Made by a program: the position numbers and the translations under genes. A stretch of DNA of 64,000 nucleotides from Brasenia schreberi (lineage: Eukaryota; Streptophyta; Magnoliopsida; Nymphaeales; Cabombaceae): positions 17,149,501 to 17,213,500 of the forward strand of contig JAYKKT010000061.1 of assembly GCA_036023115.1 (NCBI GenBank), in the 5' to 3' direction. The first letter of the stretch is position 1; the number at the start of each line of letters is the position of its first letter. The notes beneath the pieces were generated by a model. The model was not told the origin of the DNA. It searched no databases and was given only the letters and a program-made list of their open reading frames with translations. Of the stretch, positions 37,372 through 49,404 are shown piece after piece.

Positions 37372-39500
37372 TTATTTCCACAGATCCCTATCGTGTGCCA
37401 TGTTAGCTGTTAACTCCCAATAAGCTAGATCATTCTTTATTGTTTCTTTCCAACACTTTTGTGGTCGTCCTCTACCTCTTTTAATACTTTCCAAATTTAG
37501 TTTTTCTAACCTTCTTACAGGTTCTTCTTTTGATCTTCTTTCTATATGTCCAAACCATCTTAAACGATGTTCTCTCATTTTATCCTCTATTGGTGCCACT
37601 CCTAATTTGTTTCTAATAACCTCATTATGTATACGGTCTTTTCTTGTATGACCACTCATCCATCTCAACATCTTCATTTCTGTTAGAGACATCTTTTATA
37701 CATGTTGATGATTAACTGCCCAACACTCAGAACCATAAAACATGGTAGGCCTAATTGCTGCTCTATAATATTTACCTTTTAATTTTAATGGTATCTTCTT
37801 ATCACAAAGAATACCTGATGATCCTCTCCATTTTAACCAACCAGCATTAATTCTATGTGTAACATCTCCATCAATTCTTCCATCACTTTGAAAAATTGAC
37901 CCTAGGTATTTAAAACTTTTCTTTTGGGGAATGCAATGTGTGCCAATTTTAATTTCTATGTCCTCTGAAGTAGCCAAATGATCAAACTTACATTCCATAT
38001 ATTCTGTCTTTGTTCTACTAAGTCGGAGGCCTTTGCTTTCTAATGTTTCTCTCCATAGTTCCAATTTTCTATTAACTTTTTCCTTAGACTCCTCCACTAA
38101 TATAATGTCATCTACAAATAACATACACCAAGGTACTTCATCTTGATTATGTTTTGTTAACTCCATCACCATTATAAATAAGTATGGACTTAAAGTTGAT
38201 CCTTGATGTAACCCAATATTAATTTCAAAGAAGTTTGTCGTTCCTTCATGAGTCCTCACACATGTTTTTGCACCATCATACATGTCTCTTATAAGGTTAA
38301 TATATGTCAATGGGACACCTCTTTTTTCCAATGTTCTCCAAAGAACCTCCCTCGATACTCTATCATAAGTTTTTTCTAGATCAATAAATATCATGTGAAG
38401 GTCTTTCTTTTTTGCTCTAAAATGTTCCATAAAACGTCTCAAAAGGTGAATCACTTCAATAGTAGATCTGCCTGACATAAATCCAAATTAGTTCTCTGTT
38501 GTACTTGATACTTGTCTTAACCTATGTTCAATAATTCTTTCCCATAATTTCATAGTATGGCTCATTAACTTGATACCTCGATAATTCGCACAATTTTGAA
38601 TGTCTCCCTTGTTCTTATATATGGGTATAAGTGTACTTGCTCTCCATTCCTCGGGCATCTTTTGGTTTTTCCATATTTCATTAAATAGTCTTGTGAGCCA
38701 AGTGATTCCTATTTCTCCTAGTATTTTCCAAACTTCTATATGAATATTATCTGGTCTTACCGATTTACCACTCTCCATATGTTTAAGAGCCTCTTTGACT
38801 TCATTCTTTTAAATACGTCGGTAGAAATTGTGATTTATATACTTTTCTGACTTGGCTAAATCTCCTAAACTAATACTAACATCTTTATTTTCATTAAAAA
38901 GATTATAAAAATAGTTTTTCCATCTATTTCTTATATCATCATTTGCCACTAGAATTTTTTCATCATCGTCTTTTATGCATCTAACATAATTAAGATCTTT
39001 AGTTTTCTTATCTCTAGCCCTAGCTATCCTAAAAATATCTCTTTTACCCTCTTTTGAGTTGATTTTTTTATATAAGTCATCCCAAATCTTAGCTTTTGCT
39101 TCACTAACGGCCTTTTTCGCTTCCTTCTTTGCTTTCTTATAAGCTTCTAAAGTTTCACTAGTTTTCTTAGCACAATGTAATTTGTAACATGCCCTCTTTG
39201 CCTTGATTTTATTTTGTACTACTTCACTCTACCACCAAGCTTCTTTTTGTGCCGGTACACCTCCCTTAGATACCCCTAACACATCTTTCGCCTCTTTCCT
39301 AATATGTATAGCCATATTGTTCGACATATCACAGGATGTGCTAACATAATTCCAAACATCTCCTTGAAGGACTTTCTATTTAAATATATCTTCTTTCTCG
39401 CTTTTGAGGTTCCACCATTTAGTCCGAATAGCTCGATGCACTCTTTTCTTCTTTGTTCATTTTTTTATTTGTAAATCCATAACTAAAAGTCGATGTTGGG
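37372..39500 (-). pseudogene. Reverse transcriptase of LINE 1
   Basis: Broken RVT_1 domain. The open segments are 38778-38488 ([36 protein letters not shown]), 38478-37696 ([61 protein letters not shown]) and 37692-37372 (C-terminal [23 protein letters not shown]). The active site reads FVDD where LINE 2 has FADD. At least three stops, plus further ones in the linker 38.8-39.5 kb. Confidence 0.9.
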
Positions 39501-39516
39501 TGGTTAAGCTTTCTCC

Positions 39517-40200
39517 TTAAATTACCTTACAATCTTTACAACACGCTCTATCTTTTTTTCTACAAATAAAGTAATCAATTTGTGTTTGTGATAAGCCACT
39601 CTTATGAGTAATTAAATGTTCATCTCGTTTTTTGAAGATTGTATTGGCTATAAAGAGATCAAATGACATAGCAAAATTTAAAATCTCCCTACCTTCCTCA
39701 TTTATATCCCCAAAACCAAAGTTTCTATGAATCCCTTGATATCCTAATGCCTCTTTACCGACATGTCCATTTAAATCTCCTCCTAAACAAATCATCTCCC
39801 TTTGTGGAATCTTTTGAAACACCTTATCTAACTCTTCCTAAAAAACTGTCTTTATACTATCTAGTAGTCCTACTTGGGGTGCGTAAGCACAAACTATATT
39901 CAAAACCTCTGCTCCTAACACTAATTTCAATGTCATGATTCGATCACCATATTGTTGTATGTCTACTACACTCTCCTTTAAATCTTTATTTATGATAGTA
40001 CTAACTCCGTTTCGAGCCTTTTCTTTACCTAAGTACCATAATTTAAAACCTGTATCCTCTATCTCCTTTGCTTTTTCTCCAACCCATTTTGTCTCTTGTA
40101 AACATAGAATATGTATCTTTCTCCGAATCATAGTATCTACTACCTCCATTAGCTTACCCGATAATGTTCCGATATTCCAAGAACCAATACGAATCTTATT
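39517..40200 (-). pseudogene. APE endonuclease of LINE 1
   Basis: Nicks target DNA for target-primed reverse transcription. From 40200 the frame reads IRIGSWNIGTLSGKL, with the catalytic-site Asn in WNIG. It continues with Met 40149, then HILCLQETKWVGEKAKE with the metal-binding Glu. A TAG at 39838-39840 replaces what should be a Trp before EELDKVFQ. The frame resumes with CLGGDLNGHVG (Asp and Asn of the active site) and ends at about 39517. Confidence 0.85.
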
Positions 40201-40654
40201 ATCTTGAACAATGTTCCGATAATAGCAGGATATGCAGAAGAAAAAAAAACATCCAGAAATAGTGGGATCTAGTGAATTAGCGTTGGAAAGATTGCAGTGA
40301 GAAAAGATCCCACAAGCTCGATGCTGGCTTTTGTCTACAAAGTGGCACTCCTTTATCCTGAACCGTGGCCGGCTATATGCACTTCGAACCCTCCTTGTAC
40401 GTAGGCGTATTCATCCTGTAGCCAAACCAAGGGAAATAAATTTTAAACATATAATAAACTTTCAATGAGGTAAATGATCAAGATCATCGCTTATCGAGCT
40501 CAAAAATCAAATTGGATTCGCGAAACTTAGACCTAGGCAAATCGACGGACGAACTCATGGAGACCAAGGCAAATACAGTGCCTGTTTGGGTCCAAAGACG
40601 TACACATTTAGGTATGACTTATTTTGAATACATACTCGTTATGTGGCAGCGAGG

Positions 40655-40708
40655 GGTGTCCAGCCAACAACAACTAAGCATTTTTCCATACTAGATGGAG
40701 TCGGCTAC
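40655..40708 (-). mobile_element. LINE/SINE 3'-end fragment
   Basis: CAACAACAACTAAGCATTTT, TCCATACTAGATGG and AGTCGGCTACTT are the complement of the shared RTE LINE/Au SINE tail. Nothing else of the element remains. Confidence 0.75.
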
Positions 40709-40868
40709 TTATATTAGCAATTAACTCAAAATTCTAAAAAAAATTAATTACATATTGAAATTTTTTAAAGCTCACCCCACCTAAACATGTTCCATATTAG
40801 CAATTAACTCAAAATTCTAAAAAAAAAATTACGTATTGAAAATTTATAAAGCTCACCCCACCTAAACA
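40706..40868. repeat. Tandem duplication, about 2 x 80 bp
   Basis: TATTAGCAATTAACTCAAAA starts at about 40711 and again at about 40795. Both copies run through a short A tract to AAGCTCACCCCACCTAAACA. Confidence 0.92.
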
Positions 40869-40869
40869 T

Positions 40870-41600
40870 GAAGTCTGCCTCACCCAAAATAAATTTCTGT
40901 ATCCGCCACTGCTTGTTCAACCCAAGGGCAGAGCACAGTTATTCCCTGGGAGGGGCAGAGGGTGCGGCGCAGACAAGCTCTCCTGCATAAAGTTCTCCAG
41001 ATTATCAGGGGACTAACTTTTCATGAAAGCTGCCTTTCAAGACAAAGGCTTTGATGGCAAACGCGGATTCGACAGAGCAATAACTGACCTGGCTAAGCGG
41101 TTAATTCACAAGTTGAAGGTCATGAACTCAGTACCGTGGTGTCATCTGGTCCCCTCCCCTTTTCCCAAAAGAAAAAAAAGTACTGTTGCTAATTTTGGAC
41201 AAAGTTTCAACATAGATTAAGTACTGCTTATTAAACTCTAGTAACATGATATGGGAACTAAACAAACTGGTCAATGTTGATGCCTAACTGGAGTTAATTT
41301 GATGCTCTCCTGCTTTTGGATTTTCGAAGCGAAATGATGTCTAACTCTTATGTTGTGTGTGTGTGTGAGAGAGACAGAGAGAGTGCTTTTGACTAAAGGA
41401 CTTGATAAACAATGCCATTACACCTAACAAAAGGAAGTGGATCATCCATTACCAGGGTGCGCTGGCCCACAAATCGGGTGACTATTCTTTATTTGGCACC
41501 TAAAATAGCCCAGCCATAGCAATCTGCTCCAGATATAGTAAGCAAGTTCATTGAAAATGCAACATATATTGATATAAAATTAAGATGACAATTAAATTAA
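40870..41600. other. Downstream flank of the NPF gene
   Basis: No coding motif. A short GT/GA run lies at about 41357-41383. Confidence 0.4.
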
Positions 41601-41601
41601 A

Positions 41602-43753
41602 TCATTTACAGCTTTCATTGGAAGAAACACGGTTGTCAGTGTAGCACTTTGCCAAACTCATGAATGTCATCATGCTCAGGCTACTAAGCAAAGCAAGGAG
41701 CCAATAATACAGATCTAACCTTGCTTCACTTAAATTATCCGAGAACCAACTCCTTTCTCCTCTCATTTTTGTGATAAATTCAATTATTGATATTAGAATG
41801 GAACTTAAGAAGCTTCCAAACCAAAAAACACTTGCGTAGAGAGCAATGCCTATGGTTCCCATTATACTTGGTACTTGGGAGTAAAAAAACTCCTGCATTC
41901 CTACTACAGTAAAAACATCTGAGATGCCCAAGAGAATGTACTGTGGTAAGAGCCAGAATATGCTCAACTGAACGAGATCCGATCGAGTTCCAGTGTCGAA
42001 TGTTGGCAATTGAAGCCTTTTGGTCTCGAAGAGTGCTGCTATCACCATGGCCATGACTGAGAGAAACATTCCAATGCTTATCCTCTGCAATGTACTTATC
42101 CCTTGATCAGAACATGAGACCCTTTTGACAAGCGGAATGATCAGTGGATCATATAGTGGCATTAGCAATATAATGGATATGGTTATTGCGCTCTGAAGGG
42201 TTGCAGGAGGGATTTCAAAGTTCCTCCCAACGTTCCTCTTCATTGTGATGCCTTGTTTTGTAAAGAATGTGGTTGGTTGTTGGAATACGACTGCAAACAT
42301 TAAACATGTTATCCAGATTGGAAGTAGTCTGATAACAACCCTTGCATCTTCAGATGAAGGCGTATTCTGGCGAAGCTTTCCTTCTAAAACCACAAGATGG
42401 CCATTGTCAACCAAGCCTTGTTTCTCTTGCATCCTACAAAACTTTCTTATAAGATACACATGATCAAAATATGCTTAACACGGTAAAAATAGTTGTTTTA
42501 TACCACACGCAAAGATTATATGCACATTTATGTGTTTGCGTATTAAATACAGACATTAGACATAGATATGCACGCACACAAACATATATACGAACATATA
42601 TGGAGAGAGAGCACGCACACAAAGACAGAAATATATGTGTGTATAGAGAGAGAGAGAAATTACTCAAGCTCAATAGCATGCTCATCATTGACAGCTAAAT
42701 TCAGCTTTCTGCCAATCATTTTCCTTCCAACTGATTTTATCGTGTCAATTATGCTGGCATTCGGCATCTTATATTTGCCCTGTCTATGAATATAACAACT
42801 GGAAGCACATGAGAATGACAAAACTGACAGTGCCATTGCAACTGCTGGGATGGCGAATCGGATTCCCCAACCAAACGTCTCTTGTACATATGTCAGAACT
42901 GTAACCCCCAAGAGACTCCCACTGCATATGCCAAAGTACCAGCATTGGAAAAACAAGCTCTTCTTGTTATCTGTGGTATCCTGTTCTTTATTTTCTACGG
43001 CCAGCGCGACTTCTCCTTCCAATTGTTTAGCGCCAAAGGCTTGTAGGCATGGATTATAACCTCCTTGTCCCATAGATATCAGATACAATGACCAAAACAG
43101 AGGAAAGTATGGTCTTTTCTTCATAGGTAACCAACTCCACACCAATGCCCATGACGTCAGTGAAACAAGGCCCTGAAGAATCTCCACGATAAATTAATCT
43201 CACTATAAAATGAAAACATTCTCTTCTGCATTGATTTCATTGAAATTATTGACTAAGTCAGCTTTCCGTGATCTCTCAAAAGCAAAATCAATCCTCAGAT
43301 ATTTATTCAATGAAGCAATACATACATGAATAGCTTAAATGCATTTGAAATTTATACTTATTAGTGTTGAATCGAGCATAACTTACCAGTATATAGAGTA
43401 CAGAGGAAGCTAAAATTGTTGAGTATCGATCTCCATAGGAGTCAGCTAGTGCTGCACCTATAAGTGGAAGCATAGAGGTAACTTCACACCAGTTGTTAAT
43501 ATTCTTTGCCGCAACTGATGTGCTTTCATGCAAGACATCTGTAAGGTAACTGACCAACTTCGCGGCAACACCCTTGTATACAAACCTCTCAACACTCGCA
43601 AGAACTGTATCAGTAATATCAGTGAGTTACACTCTGCTCTAAGAAACTCGGTATCTATGCAACTAGAAATCACCATTCAAGAAATGCATGGAAATAATCA
43701 CCAATAATGAGAATGCATGACTTCTTGAGCCTTGGCCTCCCTGTTATAGCCAT
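41602..43753 (-). CDS. NRT1/PTR family (NPF) transporter, NPF5-like, four exons
   Basis: Proton-coupled transporter of the major facilitator superfamily; family members carry nitrate, peptides or other small solutes across plasma or vacuolar membranes. The substrate is not predictable here. Minus-strand exons: 43753-43702, 43604-43387, 43172-42664 and 42433-41602 (52, 218, 509 and 832 nt), all with GT-AG junctions, giving 536 aa, slightly short for a family of about 550-600. Family blocks: [97 protein letters not shown] and LDLYYWLLA. The start is ATG 43753: an in-frame TGA lies two codons before it, so a longer N-terminus would need an unseen exon. Oddity: the ExxER proton-coupling motif of helix 1 reads A20-S-V-E23-R24, so the first Glu is missing, and the usual GGW before helix 1 is absent. 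Otherwise the frame is intact. Confidence 0.92.
42473..42660. repeat. Microsatellite-rich intron 3 of the NPF gene
   Basis: Short alternating CA, TA and GA runs (ATACGAACATATATGGAGAG, ATATGTGTGTATAGAGAGAG) fill the intron between exons 3 and 4. Confidence 0.7.
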
Positions 43754-44153
43754 TAGAAATCAAGCTATCATGAACATTCTGTTGATTAGGTACTTGAAGT
43801 TGCTCAACTGCTATAGTGGCATCGCTAAACATGAAATCCTCACTACCAAGGTGAGAAAGGCAATATATAACCACGATCCGGTATATATTTATATGCTTTG
43901 CGCATCCATTTTGGATTGTTGATGTAAAAGCTAGTGCGATTCAGAATAGGCGAACGTCATAGGTTGTGAACATGCATGTGCCATCAATAATATAGTCTCT
44001 TTCCACTGAATGCCCGTAGTGGGCTAAGAAAAGATGAAACTGCCAGAATCCAAAAGTTAAAGCATGGCATCGCTAAATTACGGAGAAAGGGGGAGACTGC
44101 AAATGTCTAACCAATAGGACTGGTGGTTTTTTGGGTCTCTTCAAGTTTAAAAG
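43754..44153. other. Short intergenic spacer between the NPF gene and copia element 2
   Basis: Only about 400 bp separates the NPF start codon from the 5' LTR. It must hold the proximal promoter unless regulation reaches through the retrotransposon. Confidence 0.6.
43886..43893 (-). promoter_or_regulatory. Possible TATA box of the NPF gene
   Basis: TATAAATA on the minus strand, about 133 bp upstream of the start codon, in a locally AT-rich stretch; plausible but not unique. Confidence 0.35.
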
Positions 44154-44595
44154 TGTTAAGGAAATATATGGTCATTCTCGACAACCTCATCACAGAAATG
44201 ATTGGACTGGCCGTCCAGTCGTTATCTTTAGAAGGGATGCAGGAAAGGATAGCTATAACGGCTATCAAAGGCCAAAATCATTGGACGGTTTTCGAAACTT
44301 ATCGGTAACCGTCTAGATAAGGGGCTCAAGGAAAGAAAAGCTTCGTAGGAATTTCGAGAGGAAAGTGGAGCAGGTGCTGGCTGTTGTATAAATAGAGAGC
44401 AGTACACGGGAACAAACATAGAGAAACTAAGCATTACTCCCAAGCAAAACCTAGTGAGAGGAAACCTAAAAAATACCCGACACACATATCTCTTTGAAGA
44501 TCCATTATTGCTGCGTACTTGAGCGCGAAGAAGAGAGGATACCAGAGGGTCGACTATAAGCCAAAATCGGTAGGAGAGTCAAGAGAATCCCGTCA
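44154..44595 (+). repeat. 5' LTR of copia element 2
   Basis: 442 bp, from TGTTAAG to CCCGTCA. A TATA box (TATAAATAG) lies at about 44387. It contains the GGACTGGCCGTCCAGTC palindrome also seen in the LTRs of element 1. Confidence 0.93.
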
Positions 44596-44597
44596 TT

Positions 44598-44608
44598 TGG
44601 TATCAGGG
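44598..44608 (+). promoter_or_regulatory. tRNA primer-binding site of copia element 2
   Basis: TGGTATCAGGG, two bases after the 5' LTR; initiator-Met tRNA type, as in element 1. Confidence 0.85.
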
Positions 44609-44802
44609 CCTAGTTCTGTCTCTACAAACAGGTACACATTAGTGTAAATAACAAAAAAAAGAGAAAGAGGATTAGGAGAACTTCCTGCAATTTTTTTGAA
44701 GTGGCAAAGCATTCTGCTTGAGTCGAAGACAGGATAAGAGGGAAAACTTTGCCTGAGTCGAGACAAGCATAGGGCAAACTCTGCCTAAGTCAAGACAAAG
44801 TA

Positions 44803-45074
44803 GAGGTCGACTACAAAAGCAAGAAGATTGCCGGCAAAACCTTCGACGAGGAGGTTAGAGGAAAGCCAAAGCATAACTTCGACCAGTAGGCTAGAGGTCG
44901 GTCGTAAAGGCAATAAGGTTGTCAGCAAAACCCTCACTCAGGAAGCCAGAGAAAAGCCCGAGTAGAACCTCGGCCAATAGGTCAGAGGTCGGCTGCAAAG
45001 GCAAGAAGGTTGCTGACAAAATCCTAGGCTAGGAGGCCAAAGGATGGCCGTAGTAGAACAAGTGATAGAAGACT
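44803..45074 (+). repeat. Three 91-bp tandem repeats in the copia leader
   Basis: GAGGTCG(A/G) begins units at 44803, 44894 and 44985. Each contains GGCAA(G/T)AAG(A/G)TTG, a GACAAAA(C/T)C-like block and AGGC(C/T)A(A/G)AGG. A related decayed repeat of about 40 bp (GCCTGAGTCGAGACAAGCAT) precedes them. Confidence 0.8.
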
Positions 45075-45846
45075 GTGGGTGGTTGTAGGATAGGAGGCGG
45101 AGCAGGCAGTCTCTGCCCTCCCTCTCCCCCTGTCACTCTCCCACTCTCTCTCTCTCTCCTCCGCATTTTTAATGCATTAGAAAACCACGGGCGGAAACCA
45201 CAAGCGGTTTCCAAAAACCCACCTCAGGTAATGAACTGAAAAGTTTGTTCTGCCGTAGCTGGTTTTTGAAAATTACAAAATGTTGCTTAATAAAATTACC
45301 AAAATATCCAGATATTTTTGGCTGAAAAGACTGGTTTGCCCTTATTTGAGCGAAAAGTCAGTTTTGCCCTATAGCAATTTATGAAAATTACGAAAAATAG
45401 GGATATTGATTTACTTTCTTGCCCTTCACGCTAAAATTTATTATAGTACTGTCACTATGTCAAAAGACAAATTTGTCCCTATCTTTTTGAGGAAATTATA
45501 CTTTTGGGGCAAAATTACATATTTATGCCCGATTAGTAGCGAATTTTTAGAAATACCAAACACCAATTTTATTGTTCTGTCATTAGTCTTTGTGGAAAAT
45601 TACAAAACCAGACAAACAAATAAAATTATCATTTTACCCGTAGTGTTTTGGGAAATTAACGAATATAGGAATTTTTGGGAAAAATTATGGATTTATCCCA
45701 GTTTGTTTTTATATTAAAAATGAGTTATTATCCGCTCATTTTGGTGTTGTATCGTGCTAATTAGATTTATGCTATGTATGTTTTGTTGCTTGATAAATAT
45801 TTTCTTTTTAGACCGTCTAATTATTGTAATTGCCAAACACATAAAA

Positions 45847-46424
45847 ATGAAGTCTAGAATATGTGTCAGAACTGACAAAGACTGAAAAGCTAAATAGTTT
45901 AAACTTCCAAACATAGAAGAGAATGATATTACTAGCGCTAACACTTGAAGGTATAGAGTATGTCCTAAAGGAAACTATGTGTCCACCACCATCAGACGCA
46001 AAAGAGAAACAAATAGAAATGTATAAAATATTTCTCAAAGACGACACAATAGCTGGAACTATCAAGTTAACGTACATGGAGGATGACTTGATCAGGGTCT
46101 TCAAGGAATTCGAGACCTTAAAAGAGTTGTTTGATTCTATAACATCCAAATACGATACAACTACCAAGTTGCATATCCAGTTGCTACTAAAAAAATATAA
46201 TTCCTTCAAAATAAAAAGAGAGGATAATATAGTAGAACATATAAACCATATATTGGTAATGGCAAGATACCTAGTTGTGGCAAAATAAATCATCCCAAAA
46301 CCGATGTAGATATCCACAATATTGAACAGTTTTCCCCCATCATGAAACATGATCACTACTGCCCTCATACTAAGGCCAAAAATCAACCTTTCTGAATTGC
46401 TCATGAAATTAACAATTGAGGAAG
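45847..46424 (+). pseudogene. gag: gag of copia element 2, 5' part
   Basis: ATG 45847 sits in the same context as the gag start of element 1. A TGA follows soon after, but the frame is open from 45923 to 46288 and carries the capsid block (DTIAGTIKLTYMEDDLIRVF, LHIQLLLKKYNSFK, VEHINHILVMAR). This copy retains about 125 bp that element 1 has lost. It is cut at 46424/46443 by LINE 2 and resumes at 49573. Confidence 0.85.
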
Positions 46425-46670
46425 AACATATGAGTAAAAATACAACAACAACAAACAACAACAACTAAGCCTTTTCCCATACTAGACGGGGTCGGCTACA
46501 TGGATTCTTTGTTTCCATAGATCCCTATCGTGTGCCATGTTAGCAGTTAACTCCCAATAAGCTAGATCATTCTTTATTGTTTCTTTCCAATACTTTTGTG
46601 GTCGTCCTCTACCTCTTTTAATACTTTCCAAATTTAGTTTTTCTAACCTTCTTACAGGTTCTTCTTTTAG

Positions 46671-48370
46671 TCATCTTTCTATATGTCCAAACCATCTTAA
46701 ACGATGTTCTCTCATTTTATCCTCTATTTGTGCCACTCCTAATTTGTTTCTAATAACCTCATTACGTATACGGTCTTTTCTTGTATGACCACTCATCCAT
46801 CTCAACATCTTCATTTCTGTCACAGACATCTTTTGTACATGTTGATGATTAACTGCCCAACACTCAGAATCATAAAACATGGCAGGCCTAATTGCTGCTC
46901 TATAATATTTACCTTTTAATTTTAATGGTATCTTCTTATCACAAAGAATACCTGATGATCCTCTCCATTTTAACCAACGAGCATTAATTCTATGTGTAAC
47001 ATCTCCATCAACTCTTCCATCACTTTGAAAAATTGACCCTAGGTATTTAAAACTTTCCTTTTGGGGAATGCAATGTGTGCCAATTTTAATTTCTATGTCC
47101 TCTGAAGTAGCCAAATGATCAAACTTACATTCCATATATTTTGTCTTTGTTCTACTAAGTCGGAGGCCTTTGTTTTCTAATGTTTCTCTCCATAGTTCCA
47201 ATTTTCTATTAACTTTTTCCTTAGACTCCTCCACTAATACAATGTCATCTGCAAATAACATACACCAAGGTACTTCATCTTGAATATGTTTTGTTAACTC
47301 ATCCATCACCATTATAAATAAGTATGGACTTAAAGTTGATCCTTGATGTAACCCAATATTAACTTCAAAGAAGTCTGTCGTTCCTTCATGAGTCCTCACA
47401 CATGTTTTTGCACCATCATACATGTCTCTTATAAGCTTAATATATGTCAATGGGATACCTCTTTTTTCCAAAGTTCTCCAAAGAACCTCCCTCGGTACCC
47501 TATCATAAGCTTTTTCTAGATCAATAAATATCATGTGAAGGTCTTTCTTTTTTGCTCTAAAATGTTCCATAAGGCGTCTCAAAAGGTGAATCACTTCAAT
47601 AGTAGATCTACCTGGCATAAATCCAAATTGGTTCTCTGTTGTACTTGATACTTGTCTTAACCTACGTTCGATAATTCTTTCCCATAATTTCATAGTATGA
47701 CTCATTAACTTGATACCTCGATAATTCGCACAATTTTGAATGTCTCCCTTGTTCTTATATATGGGTATAAGTGTACTTGCTCTCCATTCCTCGGGCATCT
47801 TTTGGTTTTTCCATATTTCATTAAATAGTCTTGTGAGCCAAGTGATTCCTATTTCTCCTAGTATTTTCCAAACTTCTATAGGAATATTATCTGGTCCTAC
47901 TGATTTACCACTCTTCATATGTTTAAGAGCCTCTTTGACTTCATTCTTTTGAATACGTCGGTAGAAATTGTGGTTTATATACTTTTTTGTCTTGGCTAAA
48001 TCTCCTAAACTAATACTAACATCTTTATTTTCATTAAAAAGATTATAAAAATAGTTTTTCCATCTATTTCTTATATCATCATTTGCCACTAGAATTTTTT
48101 CATCCTCGTCTTTTATGCATCTAACATAATTAAGATCTTTAGTTTTCTTATCTCTACCCCTAGCTATCCTAAAAATATCTCTTTCACCCTCTTTTGAGTT
48201 GAGTTTTTTATATAAGTCATCCCAAATCTTAGCTTTTGCTTCACTAACGGCCTTTTTTGCTTCCTTCTTTGCTTTCTTATAAGCTTCTAAAGTTTCACTA
48301 GTTTTCTTAGTATAATGTAATTTGTAACATGCCCTCTTTGCCTTGATTTTATTTTGTACTACTTCACTCC
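46671..48370 (-). pseudogene. Reverse transcriptase of LINE 2 (long open frame)
   Basis: Open for about 565 codons from the stop near 48375 down to 46671 (472 aa from Met 48089). Blocks: [91 protein letters not shown], the catalytic [14 protein letters not shown], then [13 protein letters not shown] and [10 protein letters not shown]. It ends prematurely with a TGA after GHIER, where LINE 1 continues with RSKEEPVRRL. The RT core itself is intact and could be the best template for classifying the family. Confidence 0.93.
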
Positions 48371-48371
48371 A

Positions 48372-49250
48372 CTACCAAGCTTCTTTTTGTGCCAGTACAC
48401 CTCTCTTAGATACCCTTAACACATCTTTCGCCACTTTCGTAATATGTATAGCCATATTGTTCCACATATCAGAGGGTGTGCCAATATAATTCCAAACATC
48501 TCCTTGAAGGACTTTCTGTTTAAATATATCTTCTTTCTCACTTTTGAGGTTCCACCATTTAGTCCGAATAGCTCGATGCACTCTTTTCTTCTTTGTCCAT
48601 TTTTTTATTTGTAAATCCATAACTAAAAGTCGATGTTGGGTAGTTAAGCTTTCTCCGGGAATTACCTTACAATCTTTACAACACGCTCTATCTTTTTTTC
48701 TACAAATAAAGTAATCAATTTGTGTGTTGTGATAAGCCACTCTTATAAGTAATTAAATGTTCATCTCGTTTTTTGAAGATTGTATTGACTATAAAGAGAT
48801 CAAATGACATAGCAAAATTTAAAATCTCCCAACCTTCCTCGTTTATATTCCCATAACCAAAGTTTCCATGAATCCCTTGATATCCTAATGCCTCTTTACC
48901 GACATGTCCATTTAAATCTCCTCCTAAACAAATCATCTCCTTTTGTAGAATCTTTTGAAACACCTTATCTAACTCTTCCTAAAAAACTGTCTTTATATTA
49001 TCTCCTAGTCCTACTTGGGGTGCATAAGCACAAACTATATTCAAAACCTCTTCTCCTAACACTAATTTCAATGTCATGATTCGGTCACCATATCGTTGTA
49101 TGTCTACTACACTCTCCTTTAAATCTTTATTTATGATAATACCAACTCCGTTTCGGGCCTTTTCTTTACCTGAGTACCATAATTTAAAACCTGTATCCTC
49201 TATCTCCTTTGCTTTTTCTCCAACCCATTTTGTCTCTTGTAAACATTCGG
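48372..49250 (-). pseudogene. APE endonuclease and linker of LINE 2
   Basis: Three open pieces: 49284-48979 (CLQETKWVGEKAKE to NIKTVF, then a TAG shared with LINE 1), 48963-48715 (CLGGDLNGHVGKEALGYQG, ending at a one-base insertion near 48725) and 48740-48372 (TQIDYFICRKKDRACCKDC, RLLVMDLQIKKW, then a TAG where LINE 1 has TGG). The N-terminal strand with WNIG is deleted: the leader joins directly to LQETKW. Confidence 0.85.
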
Positions 49251-49404
49251 GCAGGAATGTAGCGGGACTAACTTTTTTACCCACACCCGTCCATGATGTG
49301 GGAACCCTCTCTGCAATTGATTCACTACATTCGGGCGAAAATGTAGTGGCCCTTGCTTACTTCTTACTGCATTCGGGCTCTGCAGCACGTCGCTAGGCGG
49401 GGAC

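Larger units (their letters stand above)
37309..40219 (-). mobile_element. RTE-clade LINE, near full length, inactive (LINE 1)
   Basis: A non-LTR retrotransposon on the minus strand: APE-type endonuclease at its 5' end (right), reverse transcriptase in the middle, and a (GTT)n 3' tail at 37309-37329. A 14-bp target duplication with one mismatch flanks it (TAATAGCGGGATAT at 37295-37308; partner at 40220-40233). The trinucleotide tail instead of poly(A) and the RT blocks put it in the RTE clade. The 5' end is truncated just before the endonuclease. There are several stops. Confidence 0.93.

Noticed and set aside
39747..40207. Plus-strand ORFs over LINE 1 (and the same at 48888-49396 over LINE 2)
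   Set aside because: Antisense shadows of the LINE endonuclease; their conservation between the two copies reflects the LINE, not a gene.
45817..46464. 215-codon minus-strand ORF rich in hydrophobic residues
   Set aside because: It is the reverse complement of the copia gag, whose plus-strand reading gives a known capsid domain; the ORF is a shadow.
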